From: Caryophanales bacterium UBA5603
Lineage (GTDB): Bacteria; Bacillota_I; Bacilli_A; Izemoplasmatales; Hujiaoplasmataceae
Length of the DNA: 25,433 nt
Assembly (NCBI GenBank): GCA_002424815.1
Contig: DILB01000001.1
Coordinates: 1-25,433 of the forward strand
Direction: 5' to 3'
Shown one piece after another: positions 1 to 6,300 of the stretch. The position numbers and the translations under genes are program-made. Under the pieces are notes generated by a model that saw only the letters and a program-made list of their open reading frames with translations, did no database searches and was not told where the DNA came from. Within the stretch, counting starts at the first letter, position 1, and every line of letters begins with the position of its first letter.

Positions 1-4
1 ACGT

Positions 5-841
5 TTATTTTTTAATTTCTTCTTTTTTCTTTTTGACCAACGACATAATTTTAGATGAAGGATTGCTGGAAAGCGGTTCTTCAAACACTTCATAATGTCT
101 TAAAACCGGTAAAAGCTTTTCCATTAAGTATTTCATCGATTTACAATTGTAGTTTTTCGGTACAAAATCAGAGTATTTATTTTTCATTTCCGTTGAAATC
201 TGTGAATAAAATGCACGTCCATATTCTTCTGTTAATCGCTCGACGATTTCGCGCATCGTTTCTAATTTTTCTGGTTCAAGAATCGATTTTGCAATCGCCT
301 TTTGAGGCGAAGGTTTTTTAAGTGGTGGGTGATTTTTGATTTCATAAGTTTCTGTTCCATTCAAAGTTTCTGGTTTAACATTTAATTCAGTCAACGCTGG
401 CAAAGTTTCTTCGCCTAAATAGATGAATTCAGAAAAAGCATTAATGAATGATTTGCTTGAATTTTTCCGTCCACCCATACCGATCACTAATTTATTACGT
501 TCACGCAGTTCTTGGGCAAGCCTGGTAAAATCAGAATCAGAGGAGACAATACAAAAGATATCGACATCCTTTTCGAAAAGAATGACCATTGCTTGAATGA
601 CAAGCGATAAATCGCTGGAATTTTTGCCATTGACATACGAAAATTGGTGATAAGTGACAATCGAATAATTCGCGATTTCTTCGCGCCAAGCTTTCACCGT
701 TGCCCCGCTCCAATCAGCGAATATTTGTTTGATGGTGACCTCGCCATAAGTCGACATCGTATCAAAAATCTGTTTGGCGTTTGAGGCGCTGACGTTTTCT
801 GCATCAATTAAGACGGCAACCCGTCGGTTCGGTTTTTCCAT
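5..841 (-). CDS. NYN-domain protein with C-terminal OST-HTH/LOTUS-like domain
   Basis: The 278-residue product starts at an ATG preceded by a GGGGG ribosome site; an in-frame ATG further upstream lacks one. Residues about 7-142 form a NYN (PIN-like) domain: LIDAEN near 11-16 and SSDSDF at 100-105 supply the acidic residues (D13, D102, D104) that bind metal in this fold. A linker rich in Pro and Lys (about 160-190) is followed by a C-terminal domain (about 193-256) with the FVPKNY signature near 226-231, typical of OST-HTH/LOTUS domains. The family (LabA/DUF88-like) is linked to RNA binding or cleavage, so a cytosolic RNase or RNA-metabolism role is likely but the substrate is unknown. The tail is lysine-rich. 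It appears to be monocistronic, behind its own promoter and after the terminator of the gene at 953. I am confident in the domains and not in the function. Confidence 0.85.
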   Translation of the reverse strand: MEKPNRRVAVLIDAENVSASNAKQIFDTMSTYGEVTIKQIFADWSGATVKAWREEIANYSIVTYHQFSYVNGKNSSDLSLVIQAMVILFEKDVDIFCIVSSDSDFTRLAQELRERNKLVIGMGGRKNSSKSFINAFSEFIYLGEETLPALTELNVKPETLNGTETYEIKNHPPLKKPSPQKAIAKSILEPEKLETMREIVERLTEEYGRAFYSQISTEMKNKYSDFVPKNYNCKSMKYLMEKLLPVLRHYEVFEEPLSSNPSSKIMSLVKKKKEEIKK

Positions 842-884
842 AAATCCCCCAATGAATCTATTATTTTCATCTCTTCTTACTTTC

Positions 885-890
885 ATTATA
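885..890 (-). promoter_or_regulatory. Possible -10 element of the NYN gene
   Basis: A perfect TATAAT on the minus strand lies about 44 nt upstream of the start codon at 841. No convincing -35 hexamer is found at 16-18 nt, so the call rests on the -10 and on the terminator just upstream, which implies that a new start is needed. Confidence 0.35.
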
Positions 891-912
891 ACTGAACACA
901 TTGCGAAATGAT

Positions 913-946
913 ATAAAAAAAGCAAATCCAGCGTTGGATTCGCTTT
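913..946 (-). terminator. Rho-independent terminator of the aldo/keto reductase at 953-1777
   Basis: A 12-bp stem (arms 919-930 and 935-946, one G-T wobble) with a 4-nt loop is followed on the minus strand by a run of T. It starts a few bases past the stop codon at 953. Confidence 0.8.
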
Positions 947-952
947 TATAAT

Positions 953-1777
953 TTACCAAGGAAGTTGAATATTATCAATAATTTCTAAATCATTTTCAGC
1001 AATTTCAAAATCCCATACTTGGAAATTATTCATAATTCGTTCCGGTGTAACAGATTTAGGTAACGGTAAAAAGCCTCTTTGAAGACTCCATCTCACTGCA
1101 ATTTGTGCAATCGATTTTTGATATTTCTCTGCCATTTGTTGCATAATTTCAACTTTAAATAAACGACCCGTCGCAAACGGTGAATATGCCTCAGTTAAGA
1201 TGCCAAGCGGTTTTGAATAATCAACCGTGACTTTTTGTGTTGCGCCAGGGCATAAAAAGATTTGATTGACATGTGGAACGAAACCGGTGGCTTCAATTAA
1301 AGGTTTTAAATGCTCAGGTCGAAAATTAGAAACACCGATGGCTCGAATTTTACCTTCTTGATGTAATTCAATAAAAGCTTTCCAAGTTTCAATGTTTTGT
1401 TCCGTGTATTCAGTTCCATCAGAATGAACGTTCCAAGGTTTCGGTGCGTGAATCAAGTAAAGATCTAAATAATCGACACCGAGTCGTTCAATCGTTTTAG
1501 CAAATTCCATTTTCGCGGTATGGTAGCCTTTTAATTCAGCTTTTAACTTAGAAGTGATAAAGATTTCATCACGTTTGATTTTTGAATCTTTAATCGCTTG
1601 ACCTACGGATTCTTCATTCCCATAAGCAGCAGCGGTATCAATGTGACGATAACCGTTTTTGATAGCGATCAATGTTGATTCATAAGCTTCTTTCCCATTG
1701 GGGATTTGCCAGGTGCCAAATCCAATGGCAGGAATGCTCACACCATTTTTTAAGATATAGTTATTTTCTACATTCAT
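953..1777 (-). CDS. Aldo/keto reductase (AKR5-like, 2,5-diketo-gluconate reductase type)
   Basis: The product is a 274-residue NAD(P)H-dependent carbonyl reductase of the (beta/alpha)8 AKR superfamily. The catalytic tetrad is visible as D47, Y52, K77 and H110 (contexts HIDTAAAYGNE, TSKL, LYLIHAP). IGVSNF near residue 147 is also typical of the family. Length matches the short prokaryotic AKR5 group, which reduces aldehydes, methylglyoxal or keto sugars; the true substrate cannot be read from sequence. The start is the ATG with AGGAGG 7 nt upstream, and the longer frame to 1825 has no ribosome site. The gene is transcribed alone between its own -10 element and a strong terminator. It is divergent from the iron-type alcohol dehydrogenase at 1943, which also acts on aldehydes or alcohols. 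Confidence 0.9.
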   Translation of the reverse strand: MNVENNYILKNGVSIPAIGFGTWQIPNGKEAYESTLIAIKNGYRHIDTAAAYGNEESVGQAIKDSKIKRDEIFITSKLKAELKGYHTAKMEFAKTIERLGVDYLDLYLIHAPKPWNVHSDGTEYTEQNIETWKAFIELHQEGKIRAIGVSNFRPEHLKPLIEATGFVPHVNQIFLCPGATQKVTVDYSKPLGILTEAYSPFATGRLFKVEIMQQMAEKYQKSIAQIAVRWSLQRGFLPLPKSVTPERIMNNFQVWDFEIAENDLEIIDNIQLPW

Positions 1778-1807
1778 TAGTAATCCTCCTATATTATGTA
1801 TATCATT

Positions 1808-1816
1808 ATTATACCA
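1808..1816 (-). promoter_or_regulatory. Extended -10 promoter of the aldo/keto reductase
   Basis: On the minus strand TGG directly precedes TATAAT (1808-1813), an extended -10 (TGn). The -35 region is poor. It lies about 30 nt upstream of the start codon. Confidence 0.5.
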
Positions 1817-1885
1817 AAAATCCATAAAATATCCTAATTAGATGACTTATGGCCCATTAATTAATCAAAAATCATTAAAAATATC

Positions 1886-1914
1886 TTGTGAAATATTCTC
1901 TGAAAGCGTAAAAT
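1886..1914 (+). promoter_or_regulatory. Sigma-A-type promoter of the alcohol dehydrogenase
   Basis: TTGTGA (1886-1891), a 17-nt spacer and TAAAAT (1909-1914) stand about 28 nt before the start codon. The stretch 1901-1914 also resembles a cre box with two mismatches, overlapping the -10. Confidence 0.55.
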
Positions 1915-1942
1915 AGAAAACAGCACGTCTTGGGGGTATACC

Positions 1943-3154
1943 ATGTTAAAACTACAAAAATTATATTATCGGAGTTACCAATCCGTCTTATATTTAGCGA
2001 TGCATTTCTTACCAATCAAAGAACCCATTGTGATTCGTTCAAATCAACCGATGGATCAACTCGCAACCTTAATCAAACAGGATAATCGCCAAAAAATCAT
2101 GATTATTACGCAATCAATTCTCGTGGAACAAGGCTTATTAAACACATTAATTTATGCCCTTCATCAGCATCAGATTGAGTATGTCATTTATCAAGATGCA
2201 CTCCCGAATCCAACGATATCTCTCATTGAAAATGCGCGCGTGATTTATCTCGAAAACCGCTGCGATGGACTGATTGCTTTAGGCGGAGGTTCAGCGATTG
2301 ACCTTGCGAAGGGCGTCGCTGCACGTATCGCCAGACCGAATCGTTCGATTCAAAAGATGAAAGGCATTCTTAAAGTGGGCAAAAAGATTCCGCCCCTTTA
2401 TGCTATTCCGACCACCTCAGGCACCGGCTCTGAAGCGACTTTAGCGTGCGTAGTAATGAATGCCACCACCAAAGATAAATTTTCGATCAATGATCCCGTA
2501 TTAATTCCCAAAGTTGCGGTTTTAGATCCTACCTTAACGTTTTCTTTGCTCAAAGACATGACTTCTACGAGTGGAATGGATGCATTGACCCATGCCATAG
2601 AAGCATATTTAGGACGTTCAAACACTAGAAGGACAAAACAATATGCCATCACTGCTATCAAAACAATTTTTGAAAACATTTTGATTGCTTATCAAGAACC
2701 GAATAATTTAGCAGCCAGAAAGCAGATGCAGATTGCGGCTTATCAAGCAGGGGTTGCTTTTACGAGAGCTTATGTGGGCAATGTGCATGCCGTCGCGCAT
2801 ACATTAAGCGCGTTTTATCATGTCCCGCATGGATTGGCAAATGCCGTCATTTTACCGCATGTATTAGAGTATTATGGAAAACGAATTGATAAAAAACTTG
2901 CATTTCTCGCAGATCAATGTCATTTAACGCTACCATCCTATCCCAATAGACAGAAAGCACAAGCTTTCATTGAAGCGATTTATGAAATGAACCGCCTGAT
3001 GAATATCCCAACGTCTTTTGATCAGTTAATTAAAAACGAAGATATACCTCACATGATTAAACGGGCTAAAGCCGAAGCGAATCCGCTTTATCCAGTCCCT
3101 GTCATTATGGATGATAAAGCTTTTCGAAGAATTTATTCGTTATTACAAGACTAA
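1943..3154 (+). CDS. Iron-containing (group III) alcohol dehydrogenase
   Basis: The 403-residue product interconverts alcohols and aldehydes with NAD(P)H in the cytosol. The family signatures are present: GGGSAIDLAKG (114-124) for nucleotide binding, TTSGTGSEA (157-165), and the metal ligands D213, H217, H282 and H296 with the active-site H286 (motif HAVAH, then HVPHG). It carries an N-terminal extension of about 30 residues, hydrophobic in part (SVLYLAMHFL), compared with FucO or DhaT types. The start has a GGGGG ribosome site 6 nt upstream. The gene stands alone, with its own promoter and a shared bidirectional terminator. It could serve fermentative alcohol formation or aldehyde detoxification together with the nearby reductases; substrate and metal are not resolved by sequence. 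Confidence 0.92.
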   Translation: MLKLQKLYYRSYQSVLYLAMHFLPIKEPIVIRSNQPMDQLATLIKQDNRQKIMIITQSILVEQGLLNTLIYALHQHQIEYVIYQDALPNPTISLIENARVIYLENRCDGLIALGGGSAIDLAKGVAARIARPNRSIQKMKGILKVGKKIPPLYAIPTTSGTGSEATLACVVMNATTKDKFSINDPVLIPKVAVLDPTLTFSLLKDMTSTSGMDALTHAIEAYLGRSNTRRTKQYAITAIKTIFENILIAYQEPNNLAARKQMQIAAYQAGVAFTRAYVGNVHAVAHTLSAFYHVPHGLANAVILPHVLEYYGKRIDKKLAFLADQCHLTLPSYPNRQKAQAFIEAIYEMNRLMNIPTSFDQLIKNEDIPHMIKRAKAEANPLYPVPVIMDDKAFRRIYSLLQD

Positions 3155-3164
3155 TGATTATAAA

Positions 3165-3198
3165 AATAGGGTGACCCTCATAAGACGGTCACCCTATT
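3165..3198. terminator. Bidirectional terminator between the convergent ADH and mscL genes
   Basis: Perfect 12-bp inverted arms (3165-3176 and 3187-3198) flank a 10-nt loop. The minus-strand side is followed by TTTTTAT, so termination is best for mscL, but the position also suits the convergent alcohol dehydrogenase gene. Confidence 0.85.
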
Positions 3199-3206
3199 CA
3201 TTTAAC

Positions 3207-3605
3207 TTATTCCGTTTTTGATGCTTCTGATTTATGCGCTAATGCTTTCGCCTTCTCAATTCCGACTTGAACTTTAGTCATCACTTTAACGGCTAAGAAA
3301 ATAGCAAAAGCGATAATGATAAAGTCAATGATGGCTTGAATAAAGTTTCCATACGTTAAAAGGACAGCGTCCGCAGATAAAATTAAACTACCCGTCGCTT
3401 CATCAAATGTTGCCGTTCCTCTTAAAACCGCATACCACTGTGAAAAATCTCTGCCACCGAGTAAACTGATAAAAGGCATGATGATGTCTTTAACTAAACT
3501 AGAGATGATTTTATTAAACGCTGTACCAATGACAATACCGACAGCCAAATCAAAGGCATTTCCTTTCGCAATAAATGTTCCAAAATCTCTAAAAAACTTC
3601 TTCAT
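3207..3605 (-). CDS. mscL: Large-conductance mechanosensitive channel MscL
   Basis: The 132-residue product forms the homopentameric membrane channel that opens under hypo-osmotic shock. The N-terminus (FRDFGTFIAKGNAFDLAVGIVIG) is the diagnostic MscL sequence: an amphipathic helix followed by the pore-lining TM1 (about 17-45). TM2 spans about 84-107, and the cytoplasmic tail is rich in Lys and Glu. The length is normal for the family. The ribosome site GGGGG lies about 8 nt before the ATG. It begins 30 nt after the stop of the aldo/keto reductase at 3636, with no terminator between, so the two are probably cotranscribed from the promoter at 4644-4672. Confidence 0.96.
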   Translation of the reverse strand: MKKFFRDFGTFIAKGNAFDLAVGIVIGTAFNKIISSLVKDIIMPFISLLGGRDFSQWYAVLRGTATFDEATGSLILSADAVLLTYGNFIQAIIDFIIIAFAIFLAVKVMTKVQVGIEKAKALAHKSEASKTE

Positions 3606-3635
3606 TCAATGATTCCCCCTTATAAAAGTCTGTGT

Positions 3636-4622
3636 TTACCACAGATGATGAACGGATTGACGAATATAAGTATCATAAATATCTTTTACGCTTTGCATTT
3701 GTGACGCTGTTAAAGGCGGTAATTCCGCTGCTAAAACATTCGATGTGATATGCTCAGGTCGACTAGCGCCCGGAATGACGGTTGAGACCGCATCAAACAT
3801 GAGAATATATCGCAAAGCGATTTGCGCTAAATTTTGGCCAACAAAAACCTTTTTTAATGCCTCAACCGCTTTTAAGCCGTCATTAAAATTGACCCCAGAG
3901 AAGGTCTCGCCTTTATCAAATGCGGCCCCATCACGATTATAAAAACGGTGGTCACTTTGATTGAAATGCGTTTCAGCATTCATTTTACCAGATAATAAAC
4001 CGCTGGCTAATGGAACACGGACGATGATACCAACATCCTGTTTTTTAGCAGCCTCAAAAAATATTTCCATCGGTTTCAAACGAAACATGTTAAAAATAAT
4101 TTGAATCGAAGCAACATGGGGATGTTTCAAAGCCTCCATTGCTTCATCGACGGTTTCAACACTCACACCGTAGTGTTTAATCAGTCCTTCTTCGACGAAT
4201 CGGTCCATAAAAATATATGTTTCTTCGTTGGCATAGACGCTTGAAGGCGGACAATGCAGTTGTAATAAATCTATTTGATCTGTCTTAAGTCTTTGAAGAC
4301 TATCAAGAATAAATTTTCGGATATTTGCTTCATGATAACTTTTCGCAATGTGAGGATTTAAATATCGTCCCGCTTTTGTCGCAATGATGATATACGCATT
4401 CAAATGTTTGTTTTTAAAGAGACCTAAAGCGGCTTCACTCGCACCCCCATTATAGACATCGGCCGTATCATAAAAATTGACACCGGCTTTCAAAGCTGCA
4501 TTTAAAGTGTCTAAAGCGATGGTTTCATCAAAAGGTTCGCCCCATTTTGCGCCTAATTGCCAAGTCCCTAAACCGATTTCTGTCACAAATAGGCCACTTT
4601 TTCCTAATCTTCGCTTGTTCAT
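3636..4622 (-). CDS. Aldo/keto reductase (YajO/aryl-alcohol-dehydrogenase-like)
   Basis: This 328-residue AKR belongs to a different subgroup from the one at 953. The tetrad is D52, Y57, K83 and H123 (contexts FYDTADVYNGGASE, IATKAG, LLQLHCPP). The C-terminal cofactor segment TVIPGASRPEHI is conserved in AKRs that bind the nucleotide phosphate or adenine. The expected activity is NAD(P)H-dependent reduction of aldehydes or ketones; the substrate is unknown. The start chosen is the ATG 7 nt after GGAGGG; the frame extends upstream to 4697 without a ribosome site. It is the first gene of a probable two-gene unit with mscL and is divergent from ridA. Confidence 0.9.
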   Translation of the reverse strand: MNKRRLGKSGLFVTEIGLGTWQLGAKWGEPFDETIALDTLNAALKAGVNFYDTADVYNGGASEAALGLFKNKHLNAYIIIATKAGRYLNPHIAKSYHEANIRKFILDSLQRLKTDQIDLLQLHCPPSSVYANEETYIFMDRFVEEGLIKHYGVSVETVDEAMEALKHPHVASIQIIFNMFRLKPMEIFFEAAKKQDVGIIVRVPLASGLLSGKMNAETHFNQSDHRFYNRDGAAFDKGETFSGVNFNDGLKAVEALKKVFVGQNLAQIALRYILMFDAVSTVIPGASRPEHITSNVLAAELPPLTASQMQSVKDIYDTYIRQSVHHLW

Positions 4623-4643
4623 TTTAAATCCCTCCATGGTTTT

Positions 4644-4672
4644 ATGATAGTCCTTATAAGTTGAATTTGCAA
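4644..4672 (-). promoter_or_regulatory. Promoter of the aldo/keto reductase-mscL unit
   Basis: On the minus strand TTGCAA (4667-4672), a 17-nt spacer and TATCAT (4644-4649) lie about 20 nt before the start codon at 4622. Confidence 0.5.
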
Positions 4673-4691
4673 CTAGAATGCGAAAATTGAG

Positions 4692-4720
4692 TGTCATAAT
4701 CCTTCGAATTGTAGTATAAT
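4692..4720 (+). promoter_or_regulatory. Promoter of ridA
   Basis: A perfect TATAAT (4715-4720) has a weak -35 (TGTCAT, 4692-4697) 17 nt upstream. It lies 20 nt before the start codon and runs divergently from the reductase promoter. Confidence 0.55.
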
Positions 4721-4740
4721 ATTGATAGGAGATGATGAAG

Positions 4741-5115
4741 ATGAAACGTGCAATTCAAACAACTTTGGCTCCCGCAGCCATCGGTCCTTATGCGCAAGCC
4801 GTTGATACCGGTGATATGCTTTTTGTATCTGGTCAATTACCACTTGATCCTATCAGTATGACCTTAGCCATGGGAATTCAAAATCAGACGCAACAGTCTT
4901 TAAACAACATCGAGCAAATTGTTAAAGCCGCTGGTTATGATCTTCAAGATATTGTCAAATGTACTGTCTATCTGAAAAATATGAATGATTTTCCATTAAT
5001 GAATGAAACTTACCAACACTTCTTCGGATCGCATAAACCCGCACGCGCTGCAGTTGAAGTTGCGAGGTTACCTAAAGACGCTTTAATTGAAATTGATTGT
5101 ATCGCTAAAAGATGA
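4741..5115 (+). CDS. ridA: RidA-family enamine/imine deaminase
   Basis: The 124-residue product is a YjgF/YER057c/UK114-family protein. These trimers hydrolyse reactive 2-aminoacrylate and related imines formed by PLP enzymes, releasing 2-oxo acid and ammonia. Conserved features are IGPYAQAV near the N-terminus (Y17), LFVSGQLPLDP (27-37), and ARAAVEVARLPKDALIEID (101-119) with the substrate-carboxylate-binding arginine R102 and E117. Three in-frame ATGs lie at 4732, 4735 and 4741; AGGAG at 4727-4731 is spaced correctly (9 nt) only for 4741. The gene is monocistronic, and its stop codon overlaps the terminator stem. It fits a cell with active amino-acid catabolism. Confidence 0.94.
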   Translation: MKRAIQTTLAPAAIGPYAQAVDTGDMLFVSGQLPLDPISMTLAMGIQNQTQQSLNNIEQIVKAAGYDLQDIVKCTVYLKNMNDFPLMNETYQHFFGSHKPARAAVEVARLPKDALIEIDCIAKR

Positions 5116-5137
5116 GTTGAATCGACTCATCTTTTTA
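5111..5137 (+). terminator. Terminator of ridA
   Basis: A 7-bp stem (5111-5117 with 5125-5131) and 7-nt loop are followed by TTTTATTT. The stem begins two bases before the ridA stop codon. Confidence 0.8.
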
Positions 5138-5142
5138 TTTAA

Positions 5143-5167
5143 AGAAAAAACGACCCGAAGGTCGTTT
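5143..5167 (-). terminator. Terminator of the rubredoxin gene
   Basis: On the minus strand an 8-bp stem (arms 5160-5167 and 5148-5155) closes a stable UUCG tetraloop and is followed by a T run. It lies about 10 nt after the rubredoxin stop. Confidence 0.85.
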
Positions 5168-5176
5168 AAAGTAAAT

Positions 5177-5335
5177 CTAGTTGATGGGGCTGAAATTTTC
5201 CTTATCCAAACCGCATTCGGGGCAAAGCCAGTCATCTGGCAAGTCTTCAAAAGCGACGCCAGGGGCGATATTTTGTGTTGGATCGCCAATTGCTGGATCA
5301 TAAATCCAACCGCATACACATTCCCATTTTTGCAT
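5177..5335 (-). CDS. Rubredoxin, short, with CxC first metal-binding pair
   Basis: This 52-residue ORF encodes a one-iron Fe(Cys)4 electron carrier. The rubredoxin core is clear: CGWIYDPAIGDP (8-19), IAPGVAFEDLPDDW (23-36), then CPEC (38-41) and a NF near the end. The unusual point is the N-terminal pair, CVCG (C6 and C8), with one residue between the cysteines where the family normally has two. An AGGGAG-type ribosome site (5342-5348) supports the start. The gene has its own TTGACA promoter, a leader with an 11-bp tandem repeat and a palindrome, and its own terminator. Rubredoxins in anaerobes pass electrons to oxygen- or peroxide-reducing enzymes such as rubrerythrin or flavodiiron proteins; no such partner is in this window. 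Family assignment is secure, the partner unknown. Confidence 0.93.
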   Translation of the reverse strand: MQKWECVCGWIYDPAIGDPTQNIAPGVAFEDLPDDWLCPECGLDKENFSPIN

Positions 5336-5356
5336 ATTTATTCCCTCCGTTGTTTG

Positions 5357-5378
5357 ATTGCGAATTCATTGCGAATTC
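5357..5378. repeat. Tandem 11-bp direct repeat in the rubredoxin leader
   Basis: ATTGCGAATTC occurs twice back to back (5357-5367 and 5368-5378) with no mismatch. It lies in the predicted 5' untranslated region, between the -10 and the ribosome site. The two GAATTC units can also pair as a 6-bp hairpin. Confidence 0.9.
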
Positions 5379-5384
5379 TCATTA

Positions 5385-5397
5385 TTACATAATGTAA
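5385..5397. promoter_or_regulatory. Palindrome over the rubredoxin -10 (possible operator)
   Basis: TTACAT-A-ATGTAA is a perfect 6-1-6 palindrome that covers the -10 hexamer at 5391-5396. The position suits a repressor site. It does not match the PerR, Fur or Rex consensus well enough to name the regulator. Confidence 0.4.
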
Positions 5398-5419
5398 CAC
5401 AGGGTGTATTGTGTGTCAA
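5391..5419 (-). promoter_or_regulatory. Promoter of the rubredoxin gene
   Basis: On the minus strand a perfect TTGACA (5414-5419), a 17-nt spacer and TACATT (5391-5396) lie about 56 nt before the start codon. Confidence 0.65.
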
Positions 5420-5428
5420 TAGACTTAA

Positions 5429-6151
5429 TCAAATACTTTTGCGTTGATTTAATTCGTGAGCCATCTGGTTCACTTTGTTTTTTATAGCTTCCGCAATTTG
5501 ATCTCTTCTAAATCCCATTTTTACATAGTCTTGAATAGAAAGTGGCTTTTCAATCAACATCGTATTATTTTTAGAATTGCAGTAGACTGGATAAATAGGT
5601 AAATCGATTTGGGTGTCTTTAAAATAATCCAGGGCCAAATAAACAAAGCCTGAATTATAAAATTGGATGATATCTTCATAACCGTTGTTTGAATCTTCTG
5701 GAAAAACTAAAATTGGATGACCCAAATTGAGATGTTTTTTACTGATTTCCATGGTTTTTCTGATGCGAATATCACTATACGTTGGAATCACAGGCATCCC
5801 ATCATAAAGTAATTTAGAAATTAAAGCAAAAGGGATAGCGATTAAAGCGGCAGGGAGTTTATGAAATCCTAATTTTTGTTGGTAAAAGATGTGATACAAA
5901 TAACTGAAACGACTGCGATAACCTTCTGTCATCGGATGCGCTCCCCAAGGCACAAAAAACGACGGGAAATAAAGCGATAAATTAATAGGACCAGAAGCAC
6001 CACTGTGATTAGCAATAAAGATGGCTTGCTTAGGAAAAACTTCATTATCATTGAATATAAGTGGTTTTTTCTTGAATAGTTTTAAAATCCAACTAACAAT
6101 TCGAACAAAAAGGCTTCTTTTGGTTAAAGGGATGATGGGTTTGTTTCGCAT
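5429..6151 (-). CDS. PlsC-like phospholipid/glycerol acyltransferase, atypical motif
   Basis: The 240-residue protein resembles 1-acylglycerol-3-phosphate acyltransferases, which move an acyl chain to a glycerophosphate at the membrane. A basic N-terminus with an amphipathic stretch (about 12-30) precedes the block NHSGASGP (48-55), equivalent to the family NHxxxxD box, and FPEDSNNGY (150-158), equivalent to FPEG. H49 is present, but the position of the usual acidic residue (HX4D) is G54, and the Gly of FPEG is D153. It may act on a different acceptor, use another base, or be inactive. The start has GAGGTG 6 nt upstream. No terminator was seen before the rubredoxin promoter, so some read-through is possible. 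Superfamily confidence is good; function is uncertain. Confidence 0.75.
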   Translation of the reverse strand: MRNKPIIPLTKRSLFVRIVSWILKLFKKKPLIFNDNEVFPKQAIFIANHSGASGPINLSLYFPSFFVPWGAHPMTEGYRSRFSYLYHIFYQQKLGFHKLPAALIAIPFALISKLLYDGMPVIPTYSDIRIRKTMEISKKHLNLGHPILVFPEDSNNGYEDIIQFYNSGFVYLALDYFKDTQIDLPIYPVYCNSKNNTMLIEKPLSIQDYVKMGFRRDQIAEAIKNKVNQMAHELNQRKSI

Positions 6152-6185
6152 AGTGGCACCTCTATAGTAAATCCTCGTTATCTAT

Positions 6186-6214
6186 ATTATATCATACGAT
6201 TTTTCTTTTGTCTT
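6186..6214 (-). promoter_or_regulatory. Promoter of the acyltransferase gene
   Basis: On the minus strand AAGACA (6209-6214), a 17-nt spacer ending in TGA and a perfect TATAAT (6186-6191) form an extended -10 promoter about 35 nt from the start codon. Confidence 0.6.
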
Positions 6215-6235
6215 TCATGGATTTACAAGGACACC

Positions 6236-6264
6236 TTGAACAACCTTGATAATCGTGATATCAT
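6236..6264 (+). promoter_or_regulatory. Promoter of hppA
   Basis: TTGAAC (6236-6241), a 17-nt spacer ending in TGA and TATCAT (6259-6264) precede the gene. A small palindrome CAAGG-ACA-CCTTG (6226-6238) overlaps the -35 edge. Confidence 0.6.
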
Positions 6265-6300
6265 AAAGAAAATATCATCAGAAAAGAGGTTGCTTTCGTT

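Noticed and set aside
1901..1914. cre-like sequence overlapping the alcohol dehydrogenase -10
   Set aside because: Two mismatches to the consensus, including the 3' conserved C; not enough to call.
5083..5392. Longer frames of 78 and 101 codons over the rubredoxin locus
   Set aside because: They are in other frames; the 52-codon rubredoxin with its cysteine motifs, ribosome site, promoter and terminator explains the region.
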